The translations under genes and the position numbers were made by a program. Shown here piece after piece: positions 42,055 through 50,778 of a stretch of 64,000 nt of DNA. This DNA comes from SHVO01 sp041905525 (GTDB lineage Bacteria > Pseudomonadota > Alphaproteobacteria > Rhodospirillales > Rhodospirillaceae). The stretch covers positions 372,001-436,000 of the forward strand of contig JAYRKY010000001.1 of assembly GCA_041905525.1 (NCBI GenBank). The letters are read 5' to 3'. A model generated the notes under the pieces. That model was not told the origin of the DNA and ran no database searches. It was given only the letters and a program-made list of their open reading frames with translations. The stretch's first letter is position 1; each line of letters begins with the position of its first letter.

Positions 42055-43367
42055 TGACCGATGCCGCCATTCCCCAACTGTCCGATGCCGAGCATCGGAA
42101 ACAGCTAAACCGCGCCGTGGTCGCCAGCGCCATCGGCAGTACCATCGAGTGGTACGATTTCTTCCTCTATTCCACGGTCACCGGCCTCGTCTTCGGAAAG
42201 CTGTTCTTTCCTCAGTCGGAACCGCTCGTTGCGACGCTGCAAGCCTTCTCCGTGTATTTCGTCGGCTTCCTGTCCCGGCCGCTCGGCGCCGCGATCTTCG
42301 GCCACTATGGCGATCGCATCGGCCGCAAGGGCACCTTGGTCGCAACGCTTCTGTTGATGGGCCTCGCGACCTTCGCGGTTGGATTGGTGCCCACGCACGA
42401 GAGCATCGGGATCTGGGGCGCGGTCATTCTGACGGTTCTGCGCTTTATTCAGGGCATCGGCGTCGGCGGCGAATGGGGCGGCGCGGTCCTTCTTGCGATG
42501 GAATGGGCCAAGAGCGACAAGCACCGCGGCTTCATCACGTCATGGCCGCAGTGGGGCGTGCCGATGGGCGTCTTCACGGCCAACCTCGCCGTTCTCTCCT
42601 TCAGTGCCATTTCCGCCGATGCGTTCTTCGACTGGGGATGGCGCGTGCCGTTCCTGATCAGCATCCTGCTCGTCGGCGTGGGCCTCTATATCCGCCTCGG
42701 TATTCTTGAAACCCCGACCTTCCGCAAGCTCGCCGCCGAAAACAAGATCGAGCGCCAACCTTTCATTCAGGCGGTGAAGGAACACCCCCGCGAAATCCTT
42801 CTGTCCGCATTCGCGCGCACAGGCCAGCAGGCGCCGTTCTATATTTTCACCGCGTTCATCTTTTCTTACGGTACGGCCCAGCTGGGAATGGATCGCGACT
42901 TCCTGCTGCAGGCCGTAATGGTGTGCGCGGGCCTTTCCTGTTTCACCATTCCTCTCTTCGGCTGGCTGTCGGACCGATGGGGGCGCAAGCGGACATACCT
43001 GATCGGCTGCGTGGTCAACGCGATCTTTGGGTTCCTCTATTTCGCCGCGCTCGACACGCAGATTCCGGCGTGGGCCTTCTTCGCCATCGCCGTCTCGCTG
43101 ATCCCTCACGACATCATGTTCGGGCCGCAGGCCGCCCTCATCGCCGAAAGCTTCAAGGGGCGTCTGCGCTATTCGGGATCGTCCATGGGGTATCAGCTGG
43201 CCTCGGTTTTCGCCGGCGGTCCGGCCCCGCTCATCGCCACGGCGCTGCTGGCCCAATATAAGACGGGCTATGCCATCGCGTTCTATATGGCGATTTGCTG
43301 CGCCATCAGCTTCGTCGCGACGCTGATGATGACAGACCGGACGAACAAGGCTCTCATGGAAGATTAG
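42054..43367 (+). CDS. second MHS-family MFS transporter (tandem paralogue)
   Basis: A 437-residue transporter with the same motifs (IGSTIEWYDFFLYS, GHYGDRIGRK, GIGVGGEWGGAVLLAMEW) and an alignable sequence throughout, so it is a tandem duplicate of the preceding gene. TM1 and loop residues differ (for instance SFSAISADAF in the loop after TM5), suggesting a different substrate. Overlapping start/stop shows co-translation. Its end overlaps the convergent gene at 43364 by 4 bases. Confidence 0.88.
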   Translation: MTDAAIPQLSDAEHRKQLNRAVVASAIGSTIEWYDFFLYSTVTGLVFGKLFFPQSEPLVATLQAFSVYFVGFLSRPLGAAIFGHYGDRIGRKGTLVATLLLMGLATFAVGLVPTHESIGIWGAVILTVLRFIQGIGVGGEWGGAVLLAMEWAKSDKHRGFITSWPQWGVPMGVFTANLAVLSFSAISADAFFDWGWRVPFLISILLVGVGLYIRLGILETPTFRKLAAENKIERQPFIQAVKEHPREILLSAFARTGQQAPFYIFTAFIFSYGTAQLGMDRDFLLQAVMVCAGLSCFTIPLFGWLSDRWGRKRTYLIGCVVNAIFGFLYFAALDTQIPAWAFFAIAVSLIPHDIMFGPQAALIAESFKGRLRYSGSSMGYQLASVFAGGPAPLIATALLAQYKTGYAIAFYMAICCAISFVATLMMTDRTNKALMED

Positions 43368-44071
43368 GCGGGGTTCTTCTCGACGGCGTTGAATTCGCAC
43401 GACCGGCTGGCGGGACCTTTGTCGGCAAGCTTCACGAATGTGAGCTTGCTGACGCGTTCGCACCGGTAATAGCCGCCGAAGCGCCAGCTGCCCTGACACT
43501 CACGAATGATCGCGTGGGGCTGGCCCAGGACCTCCGTCACCGCCGACCATTCGCTGGAGATCTTTTCGCTTCCCTTCAACAAGTCGCGCAGTTCCTTCGC
43601 GTTCGTCTCGAACGGAAGGTCCGATTTTGGACCGGGATGAAAGCGGTAACGGTCCTCGAAGGAAATGAGGCCCGGCGGTGTGTCGAACAGCTTTTTCAGG
43701 CCGGCGCTGTCGACCTTCCATGTTTCCATCAGCCGCGACGTCCGGTCGCCCCGATACCGCTGCAGATAGAGAATCGTATAGGCGGCCGAAGGCATCGCCG
43801 GACCGAGCGCCACCTCGGTATAGCCATACTGATCGCTGGCGACAGGTTTGAACTTCAGCGCGTCGGGACGCGGGCACGCGGCTTCATCGAATGCGCGGCA
43901 CGGCGGTTCGGTTGATATCGCCTCCTTCGCGGCCTCGCACAGCGCCGCGTCCGCGGCATAGGTGAGGGCGAGTGGCGGGACCTGGATTTCGTCTTCGGCC
44001 GCGTGCGCGGTGGCGCACGTAAGGACGGTGGCAAGGCCGAGGGCAAAAAGCAGGTGAGTCCGCCGTGTCAT
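43364..44071 (-). CDS. exported hypothetical protein
   Basis: A 235-residue protein with a signal peptide (residues 1 to about 24, TAHA-AE). The mature part has six cysteines, suggesting disulfides in the periplasm. No domain recognised. It lies 26 bases after the methyltransferase gene on the same strand and overlaps the transporter gene tail to tail. Confidence 0.65.
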   Translation of the reverse strand: MTRRTHLLFALGLATVLTCATAHAAEDEIQVPPLALTYAADAALCEAAKEAISTEPPCRAFDEAACPRPDALKFKPVASDQYGYTEVALGPAMPSAAYTILYLQRYRGDRTSRLMETWKVDSAGLKKLFDTPPGLISFEDRYRFHPGPKSDLPFETNAKELRDLLKGSEKISSEWSAVTEVLGQPHAIIRECQGSWRFGGYYRCERVSKLTFVKLADKGPASRSCEFNAVEKNPA

Positions 44072-44097
44072 CGCGAGGGTCTTTCCTTTCCCCGCGT

Positions 44098-45645
44098 TCA
44101 GCCTTCCACGCTGATCACGCCGATCTCGGCAAACTTGTCGAGCATCGTGCTCTCAATGGCGGCGAAACGCTCCTTCAGCAAATCCTCTGTCTGCTGCGGC
44201 GTCAATGTTTTATTGCCGACCACCATATCTCCGGCGTCGCTGGCCAAAACCTTCAGCGCGGTCTTCACCGTGGCCTCGCGGCCCTTGTCGCAGCGTGCCA
44301 GCAAAAGGATCGCGTCGATATTACTGACTTCCACACCGGTGCCGGCATAAGGCGCGGCCAGGGCGATCTTGGGCGCGGTCATGCATAGTTCCTTAATCAT
44401 GCCGCGGTTGATGGCCGGCATCGACAAGCGGGCGCCCCGGGGCACTTTCACGGCCTGGGTCGGGGCGGGGAACGAATGCACCTGCCCGCCGGCGGCGAGC
44501 AGGCGCGCGGCTTCGAACCGCGTCCAGGGCGACAGACCGGCGAGAGCGGGTGATGCGTCCATGTCCCGGATCGACAGCGCTCTTTCCGCGATCAGCTTCA
44601 GCATCCCGGCGAACGGCTCGTTTTCATAGCTGAGCTGCAGATCTCCGAACGCCACGGTCCGGTCAATTTTGGACAAGGGCTCGATCGTACCGAACGTCTG
44701 ATCTTGATTGACGGCGAGCCACTCTTCTTCGCTTTTCAGGGGCTCGCCCTTGATCCACACATCGCGGCGGAAGGTCTCGTTGCGAATGAAGTCCCTTTTC
44801 GCCTCGAGCTCGGCGCGCGTCTTCACCGACCGGAACTCGTCCTGCAGCGCGTGCGGTACGGCGAGGTCCACCATGTTGAGGAACAAGCGCGCACATCCGG
44901 CGAAGCGGAAGCCGCGTGCTTCCATCATCGCCCGCAATTCGGCGAAGTAGAAGGCGCGCAGGTGCTCATTGAAATACTCGTGCGCCATATAGCGCAGATC
45001 CAACCGTTCGAGTTCCTCGACCGCTTCCGCCAGCGCCGGGTTGTCGCGGAAATATTTGACCTTCGCGTTCTTCAGTTTCTTCAGCCAGTCGAGCCCGGTC
45101 TGCGCGCGCTCCAGCGAGTTCTGGCCGTCGCGCGATAGCGAATAGACCATGTTGCGCATCGGCAGTTTCGCCGCCCAGCCGGGCATGGCGTTCGTGCCCG
45201 TGAGTAGCAATCCGCCGGGCTTCAACCGCCGGGCCGCATCGTCGAGCAGCGCGTTGCGCGTCGGATCGTCGATCCACGACAGCACGCCATGCATCACCGC
45301 GAAGTCGAGCGGCGGAATCTCATCGGCCGTGAGGTCGTTGAAACTTTTTTGGATGAAGGTGGTGTTGGAGAGTCCGCCGCGCAGCGACAGGAGCTCCGCC
45401 ATGCGCGTATGCGCCGGCAGGAAATCGACCCCGTAGAATTTCGCGTCGGGGAAACAGCCCGCGAGCACGTTCGCGGTGATCCCGTTGCCGCAGCCGTAGT
45501 CGCACCACGTGAAGGCGCCGTCCAGCGGGCGGGGGCGGTAACCGTTCGAGGCCGCAATCAGGTTCATATGGGCAGGCGCATGATCGCCGTAGAACTCGGC
45601 CACATAGGCCGTGTCGGTCACATAGCCGCCGGTCGTCGATGTCAT
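44098..45645 (-). CDS. methyltransferase with C-terminal regulatory domain
   Basis: A 515-residue protein: class I methyltransferase (SAM motif WCDYGCGNGITANVLA, about 47-62; LDFAVMHGVLSWID) followed by a methyltransferase-regulatory-domain region (about 215-300, YMAHEYFNEHLRAFYFAE) and a helical C-terminus. This PKMT-like architecture occurs in proteins linked to protein or surface lysine methylation, for example in rickettsiae, but the substrate here is unknown. Confidence 0.82.
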   Translation of the reverse strand: MTSTTGGYVTDTAYVAEFYGDHAPAHMNLIAASNGYRPRPLDGAFTWCDYGCGNGITANVLAGCFPDAKFYGVDFLPAHTRMAELLSLRGGLSNTTFIQKSFNDLTADEIPPLDFAVMHGVLSWIDDPTRNALLDDAARRLKPGGLLLTGTNAMPGWAAKLPMRNMVYSLSRDGQNSLERAQTGLDWLKKLKNAKVKYFRDNPALAEAVEELERLDLRYMAHEYFNEHLRAFYFAELRAMMEARGFRFAGCARLFLNMVDLAVPHALQDEFRSVKTRAELEAKRDFIRNETFRRDVWIKGEPLKSEEEWLAVNQDQTFGTIEPLSKIDRTVAFGDLQLSYENEPFAGMLKLIAERALSIRDMDASPALAGLSPWTRFEAARLLAAGGQVHSFPAPTQAVKVPRGARLSMPAINRGMIKELCMTAPKIALAAPYAGTGVEVSNIDAILLLARCDKGREATVKTALKVLASDAGDMVVGNKTLTPQQTEDLLKERFAAIESTMLDKFAEIGVISVEG

Positions 45646-45691
45646 AAGCCCCTCTTCGCGGTCGTTTTAACGGGGGCCTGCCCTGAACGGC

Positions 45692-45733
45692 AAAAGGGCC
45701 CCAGCCGGTTGTCGGCTGAGGCCCTTAATTTTT
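45692..45733 (-). terminator. terminator between trxA and the methyltransferase gene
   Basis: AAGGGCCCCAGCCG (about 45694-45707) pairs with CGGCTGAGGCCCTT (45713-45726), with A-rich and T-rich flanks (AATTTTT on the plus strand; CCCTTTTG read on the minus strand). It ends trxA transcription. Confidence 0.8.
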
Positions 45734-45779
45734 CGCCAAAAATGCGGCCTTTTCGATCAAATCAGGCCAAAAATCACGA

Positions 45780-46094
45780 TCAGAGCGACTGCTGGATCCA
45801 TTCCTTCAACTTGCTTTCCGGCAGGGCGCCGACCTTGGTCGCCGCCACTTGGCCGTTTTTGAAGATCATCAGGGTCGGGATGCCGCGCACGCCGAACTGT
45901 GTCGGGGTGTTCGGATTGTTGTCGATATTGATCTTGGTGAAGGTCAGTTTGTCCGACAGTTCCTTGTCCAGTTTCTCCAGCGAGGGGGCGATCTGCTTGC
46001 AGGGGCCGCACCATTCCGCCCAGAAATCGACCAGGACTGGCCCTTCGGCCTTCAGCACGTCGGTTTCAAAGGAGCTATCGGAAACGTCTTTCAT
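45780..46094 (-). CDS. trxA: thioredoxin
   Basis: A 104-residue thioredoxin with the active site WCGPC (28-32) in VDFWAEWCGPCKQIAP, the cis-Pro loop in RGIPTLMIFKNGQ, and normal length without a signal peptide. It is the main cytoplasmic disulfide reductant. The trxA-addA-addB association is conserved in alphaproteobacteria, here interrupted by a Rieske oxygenase gene. Confidence 0.95.
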   Translation of the reverse strand: MKDVSDSSFETDVLKAEGPVLVDFWAEWCGPCKQIAPSLEKLDKELSDKLTFTKINIDNNPNTPTQFGVRGIPTLMIFKNGQVAATKVGALPESKLKEWIQQSL

Positions 46095-46209
46095 TCGGGG
46101 AATTCCTTGATTGGGGCCGGGGATTTGGGCCAGGGCCCGCAGGGAGGGGATGGGCGAATCTAGGGAGGGGGGCCCCGGGCGTCAAGGCAGGGCGCTAGGC
46201 CCGAATCCG

Positions 46210-47301
46210 CTAGCTGCGCCAGCGCAGTATCACAGGCGCGAGAGGGTTGCGCGCGGCCCGGCCTTCGGCCTGGGCGGTCAGAAACTCCCGTTTCAAGCGA
46301 AAGTACCAGCGCGTTTGAGTGTCTGCGTCCTGGATCAGCATCGTCGAGGGATTGAACGCGAGGCCCTCCTGCATCGCCATCACTGCTTGCCGGTCCTGCT
46401 CAAGGAAGCGCTTCGCCAGCCCCCGCACCACGGGACGCAGGAACGATCCGCCCGGCACGTCCCAATACATCACGTGATGTACTTCGGTACGTTCGGCGGT
46501 GATCGGCGTGCATGCGGTCAGGCCGCAGTAATTGTATTTTTGCGTTTGCGCATGCTCGATGCGCGTCGCCGGGATGCGATAGCTGATGTCGGTCTCCGGC
46601 GCGCCGCCCAGGAAGAGGCGATAAGCCCGCGAATTGCGCGATGCCGTATGGCGGTCCATACGCCAGCCTAGGCCTTCGTGTTCGGGAAGCGGCGAGAACG
46701 CTTTTTGCTTTTCGTAGATGCTGTGTTCGCCGCGCCAATAGGCGGAGCGGTGCACAAAAGCGCCGTGCGCCGGATCCATCAGCCCCGACACCGCCACGTC
46801 GATGTTGCAGTCGAAGATGGAGGATTCATGCAATTGGAAACGCGCGCCCACCGCCGGCACCGCGGGCACCGGGGGAAGGGCGTCTTTGTTCTTCCCGATA
46901 TAGATCCAGACATTCCCATCCCGCTCGACGACGCGGTACGCCGCGGTGCGGATATCGCACGCCTGCGGCTTCTGGTCGGCGAGTTGCGAAGGGATCGTGG
47001 TGCACTGGCCATCGGTACGAAAGCGCCAGCCGTGGTAGGGGCACTGCACCTCGCGGCCGTCGAACGCGCCCCTCGACAGCAATGTCCCACGGTGCGGGCA
47101 GGTGTCGCGCAACGCAAAAACGTTTCCGTCCGCGTCGCGGCCCAACAGAATCGGCTCTCCCAGGATCGTGCGGTGGACGGTTGCGCGGGGTTTCAGGGCA
47201 TGGGCGGGCAGGGCGTAGTACCAGCACTCGCGCAACAGCACGCCGTCGACATTGCGCGACTGATCGGTGACGTCCGGGGTTTGCGGCGTGGCCGTATTCA
47301 T
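46210..47301 (-). CDS. Rieske [2Fe-2S] oxygenase
   Basis: A 363-residue protein with an N-terminal Rieske domain (C68-x-H70 in CPHRG, C87-x2-H90 in CPYHGWRF) and a C-terminal ring-hydroxylase-like catalytic region (about 140-340); SGLMDPAHGAFVH carries the D-x2-H and H expected for mononuclear iron binding. It resembles oxygenase components of the VanA/PobA/cholesterol-type group. No reductase gene is next to it. Its stop-to-start spacing to addA is 3 bases, so it may be co-transcribed with addBA. Confidence 0.82.
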   Translation of the reverse strand: MNTATPQTPDVTDQSRNVDGVLLRECWYYALPAHALKPRATVHRTILGEPILLGRDADGNVFALRDTCPHRGTLLSRGAFDGREVQCPYHGWRFRTDGQCTTIPSQLADQKPQACDIRTAAYRVVERDGNVWIYIGKNKDALPPVPAVPAVGARFQLHESSIFDCNIDVAVSGLMDPAHGAFVHRSAYWRGEHSIYEKQKAFSPLPEHEGLGWRMDRHTASRNSRAYRLFLGGAPETDISYRIPATRIEHAQTQKYNYCGLTACTPITAERTEVHHVMYWDVPGGSFLRPVVRGLAKRFLEQDRQAVMAMQEGLAFNPSTMLIQDADTQTRWYFRLKREFLTAQAEGRAARNPLAPVILRWRS

Positions 47302-47304
47302 GCC

Positions 47305-50300
47305 CTAGATTAGGCCCGAACCGGCAAGCAGGTCATCCATTTGCTGCGCCGGCAGTTCCAGGATGAAAGGCCCGTCGGTCCACAGCAGCAGACAGTGAAC
47401 AGTGTGGCGCGGATAAATCGCCTGCAACGCCCTGCGATAGGCGGCCATCTGATAGACATAGGCCCTGTCGACATTCACGGCCTCCTGCGGCGGCGGCCGG
47501 TTGGTCTTGTAGTCAACGATCCATACCTCGTCGTCGGTGACGGCGAGGCGGTCCACTTGCCCGGACAGAGCGAAGCGTCCCAGGAGTCCCGTGACCGGCA
47601 CTTCCGCCCGCGATGTTTCCGGCGCAAATAGGGGCACAAAGTCCGGTGTCTCCAGCACGGCCATGGTTTCGTCCACGAGGGCGGCGCGCTCGTCGGCGGT
47701 GAGTTCCCACGACGGCTGCGCCACGAAAGCTTCGGCCGCCTTACGGCGCTTCGCCGCCGGCAAGTCCGGCAGCCGCTGCAACAGGCGGTGGATGATGATC
47801 CCACGCTGGAAACGTGTGCGCGTATCGTTGAGCGGCGAATTTACCGGAGGATCGTCCATGGCGACGCGAGAGGGGGCGAGAGGACGCGGCGGCACCGCTT
47901 CGGGCGGGGCGTCCTCGCGCGACCACGAGGGCAGCGGCGCTGCCGTCAGAACCTGCGCCCCCTTGGTCTCTTCCCTTGCCGGTTTTTCCTGACGGCAGCT
48001 CAAGCGCAGAACATCCGCGCTCGGCAGCGTGCCATCGCCCGCAAGGAAGTCGTCGGTGACCGTCACGGCCATGGAGGCGGACAGTCCGGCTTTGATCAGG
48101 TCGTACCAGCTGGCGCTGCTGGTGGAGGCTTTCTTGTTCTTCCACCCACACACATAGAGGCGGTCTTCCGCGCGCGTCATTGCCACGTAGAGGAGGCGCC
48201 GGTACTCGCGGTCCTGAGCCGCGGCGAGGCCTTCGCGCACGCGCCGCGTCACCGGGTCCACCTCGGGCGCCGCCGCGCACCACAGCATCAGCGGCTTCTC
48301 GTCTCCGGTCCACAGCAGGCGATCTTGAAATGTCGGCGCTTGCATGGTGTCCGGAAGGAAGACGATGGGCGCCTGCAAGCCCTTGGCGCCATGAACCGTG
48401 ATCACGCGCACCGCATCCGTGCCGCCGCTGTCGAGATCGCGCTTGATCTCCGCGTCGCCCGCGGAAAGCCAATGCAAGAACCCCTGGAGCGACGGCGCGT
48501 GGTCGTCCTGGTAGTCCAGGGCCAGAGACATGAATTCGTCGATCGGATCTTCGGCGTCGAGACCGAGGCGGGCAAGCAGTTTCCTGCGCCCGTCGCAGGC
48601 GACAAGAATATGGCCGTAAAGTTCGGCGGGCGTCAGATAATCAGTTTTGGCCAGAAGGTCGGCCAGCACGCCGTGAGCTTGTCCGAGCGAGGAGTTGCTG
48701 CCGGCATGGAGAGACAGCACGTCCCACAGGCGCTTCTCGCCGCGCCCATGCGCCAGCGTGAAAAGCTCCTCTTCGTGCAGCCCCACCAGAGGGCCCTTCA
48801 GGACCGTGGCGAGGGTGAGGTCGTCCTCCGGCAGCAGGAGGAACTGTCCCAGCGCCATCAGGTCCATCACCGCCATCTGGTCGGTGAGCACCATGCGGTC
48901 CACGCCCGCGACGGCGACTTTCAGCGTTTTTAAATGGCGCACGAGATCTTCGACGAAGCCGGTGCGACGGCGCACGAGCACCATGATGTCGCCGGCCCGG
49001 ATCGGGCGGCCCTGGGATTCCAGCAGCTCCCCGGACGTCACCATGCGATGGATGCGTTTGGCAACGAGTGCGGCGAGGCGGGCGGGCGGTGAGTCCCCGC
49101 GCTTGCGTTCCACCGGCGGCATCCACGGCGGAGCCTCGTCAGTTGCTTCCGGTTCCACCGGCGCCCACATCTCGACCAGCCCGGCGCTCAACTGCCGCGC
49201 CGGTAGGTGCGAGATATCCTCGTCCTCGCGCGCGACGCCGTCCCGAGCGCCAGGCTGACGGAAAACGTGATCCACCGCATCCAGAACCGCCGCCACGGAG
49301 CGGAACGAGACGTATAGCACCTGCTTGTCCCACGATTGCTCCGCGCTCTGCACGCGGCCCGCGATGACACGCTCCATGCGATCGAACTCGTCAGGCGCGG
49401 CGCCCTGGAAACCGTAGATTGATTGTTTGCGGTCGCCGACCGCGAACACGGTGCGCGGCGCTTGCGCCACCTGTTCGTGCGCGCCTTCTCCGGCGAAGAA
49501 TTCGCGGGTGAGAGCGTCGACAATGGCCCACTGGTCCGGATTCGTATCCTGCGCCTCGTCGATCAGGATGTGATCGAGGCCGCCGTCCAGTTTGTAGAGC
49601 ACCCACGCCGCGGCGCCATCGCGCTCCACCAGCCGCCGCGCGGTTTGGATCAGGTCGTCGTAGTCGAGAAGCCCGCGCCGCTCTTTCTCCTCGGTATAGA
49701 TATCCAGCATGCGCGCGCCCAGGCGCAACAAGGCTTCGGTGTTGGCGGCCACGCGCGCGGCCTTGCACATCATCCGCACTTCGCGCACGCGCTGGGCTTC
49801 GGCTTCCAGCACTGCAAGGATGTCGGGCATGGCCGCGATGACGCCCTTGGTCGCAAGCCGCTCACGCAGTTCGTCTTCCTTGGTCAGTAGGGCGCCGGCA
49901 TAGGCATCAAAACCCGCAATTCTTGTCTCCGCAGTCGACAGCCACGCACGCAATGCCGCGGCGCGCTTCTTGTCTGCCGCGGAGCCGCCATCGAGGGCGC
50001 CGCAACATCTTTTGAGCGCGCTCACATCGAACGCCGTGTCTTTGCACGCCGCGGTCAGGAGGGAGAGCTCAGTCGCATCCTCAGGCAGTCCCAGTTTACG
50101 CCGCAGCGCTTTCGCCACATTGTCCAACCCGTCATGGGCCTCGAACATGCGAGCGAGCTTGGTCCGGCACCCGGCCAGTGAATCCATCAGGTCGGCGAAA
50201 TACGACTCATGGACACGCGCCGTGATCAGTTTCAGCGCTTCCGCGAGTGGCTCGTCGTCGCCCCGGTGCGAGTGGGCGATGCAGAGTTCCTGTGCCGCCG

Positions 50301-50778
50301 CCAAGGCTTCACGCGCGTCGCGCTCGTCCATCACCGTGAAGTGCGGAGTAACACCCGCTTCCAGCGGGAACCGCTTGAGCAAGGATTGGCAGAATCCGTG
50401 AATGGTGGAGATCGAAAGCCCGCCGGGTGCGTCCAGCACCTGGGCGAATAGACGCCGCGCACGATCTATGAGCAGCCGGTCGGGCTTCTCCGGATGAAGG
50501 GCGGCCAGCTGCTCCCACAGCGTCGCCTCGTCCATGGTCACCCAGGACGCGAGCCGGTCATTGATGCGGTTGCTCATCTCGGCCGCGGCCGCCTTGGTGA
50601 AGGTGAGGCAAAGAATTTTGTGCGGCGGCGTACCGCTTAACAGCAGCGCCAGCACGCGGTCGGTGAGTACCTTGGTTTTGCCGGAGCCCGCGGACGCGCT
50701 CACCCACACGCTTTTTGCGGGATGGGCCGCGCTCCTTTGTGTGCGCTCGGCGATGGCGATGGGCGAGGCGTCGTTCAT
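47305..50778 (-). CDS. addA: AddA helicase-nuclease subunit (double-strand break repair)
   Basis: A 1157-residue UvrD-type SF1 helicase with Walker A SASAGSGKTKVLTDR, Walker B LLDYDDLIQTA/ILIDEAQDTNPDQ, QSIYGFQGA, GAKGLQAPIVFLPD and AMTRAEDRLYV, then a C-terminal RecB-like nuclease domain with the D-Y-K set in VWIVDYKTNRP. It forms AddAB with the upstream gene for end resection. The ATG at 50778 has GGAGG upstream and overlaps the addB stop (ATGA). Confidence 0.93.
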   Translation of the reverse strand: MNDASPIAIAERTQRSAAHPAKSVWVSASAGSGKTKVLTDRVLALLLSGTPPHKILCLTFTKAAAAEMSNRINDRLASWVTMDEATLWEQLAALHPEKPDRLLIDRARRLFAQVLDAPGGLSISTIHGFCQSLLKRFPLEAGVTPHFTVMDERDAREALAAAQELCIAHSHRGDDEPLAEALKLITARVHESYFADLMDSLAGCRTKLARMFEAHDGLDNVAKALRRKLGLPEDATELSLLTAACKDTAFDVSALKRCCGALDGGSAADKKRAAALRAWLSTAETRIAGFDAYAGALLTKEDELRERLATKGVIAAMPDILAVLEAEAQRVREVRMMCKAARVAANTEALLRLGARMLDIYTEEKERRGLLDYDDLIQTARRLVERDGAAAWVLYKLDGGLDHILIDEAQDTNPDQWAIVDALTREFFAGEGAHEQVAQAPRTVFAVGDRKQSIYGFQGAAPDEFDRMERVIAGRVQSAEQSWDKQVLYVSFRSVAAVLDAVDHVFRQPGARDGVAREDEDISHLPARQLSAGLVEMWAPVEPEATDEAPPWMPPVERKRGDSPPARLAALVAKRIHRMVTSGELLESQGRPIRAGDIMVLVRRRTGFVEDLVRHLKTLKVAVAGVDRMVLTDQMAVMDLMALGQFLLLPEDDLTLATVLKGPLVGLHEEELFTLAHGRGEKRLWDVLSLHAGSNSSLGQAHGVLADLLAKTDYLTPAELYGHILVACDGRRKLLARLGLDAEDPIDEFMSLALDYQDDHAPSLQGFLHWLSAGDAEIKRDLDSGGTDAVRVITVHGAKGLQAPIVFLPDTMQAPTFQDRLLWTGDEKPLMLWCAAAPEVDPVTRRVREGLAAAQDREYRRLLYVAMTRAEDRLYVCGWKNKKASTSSASWYDLIKAGLSASMAVTVTDDFLAGDGTLPSADVLRLSCRQEKPAREETKGAQVLTAAPLPSWSREDAPPEAVPPRPLAPSRVAMDDPPVNSPLNDTRTRFQRGIIIHRLLQRLPDLPAAKRRKAAEAFVAQPSWELTADERAALVDETMAVLETPDFVPLFAPETSRAEVPVTGLLGRFALSGQVDRLAVTDDEVWIVDYKTNRPPPQEAVNVDRAYVYQMAAYRRALQAIYPRHTVHCLLLWTDGPFILELPAQQMDDLLAGSGLI

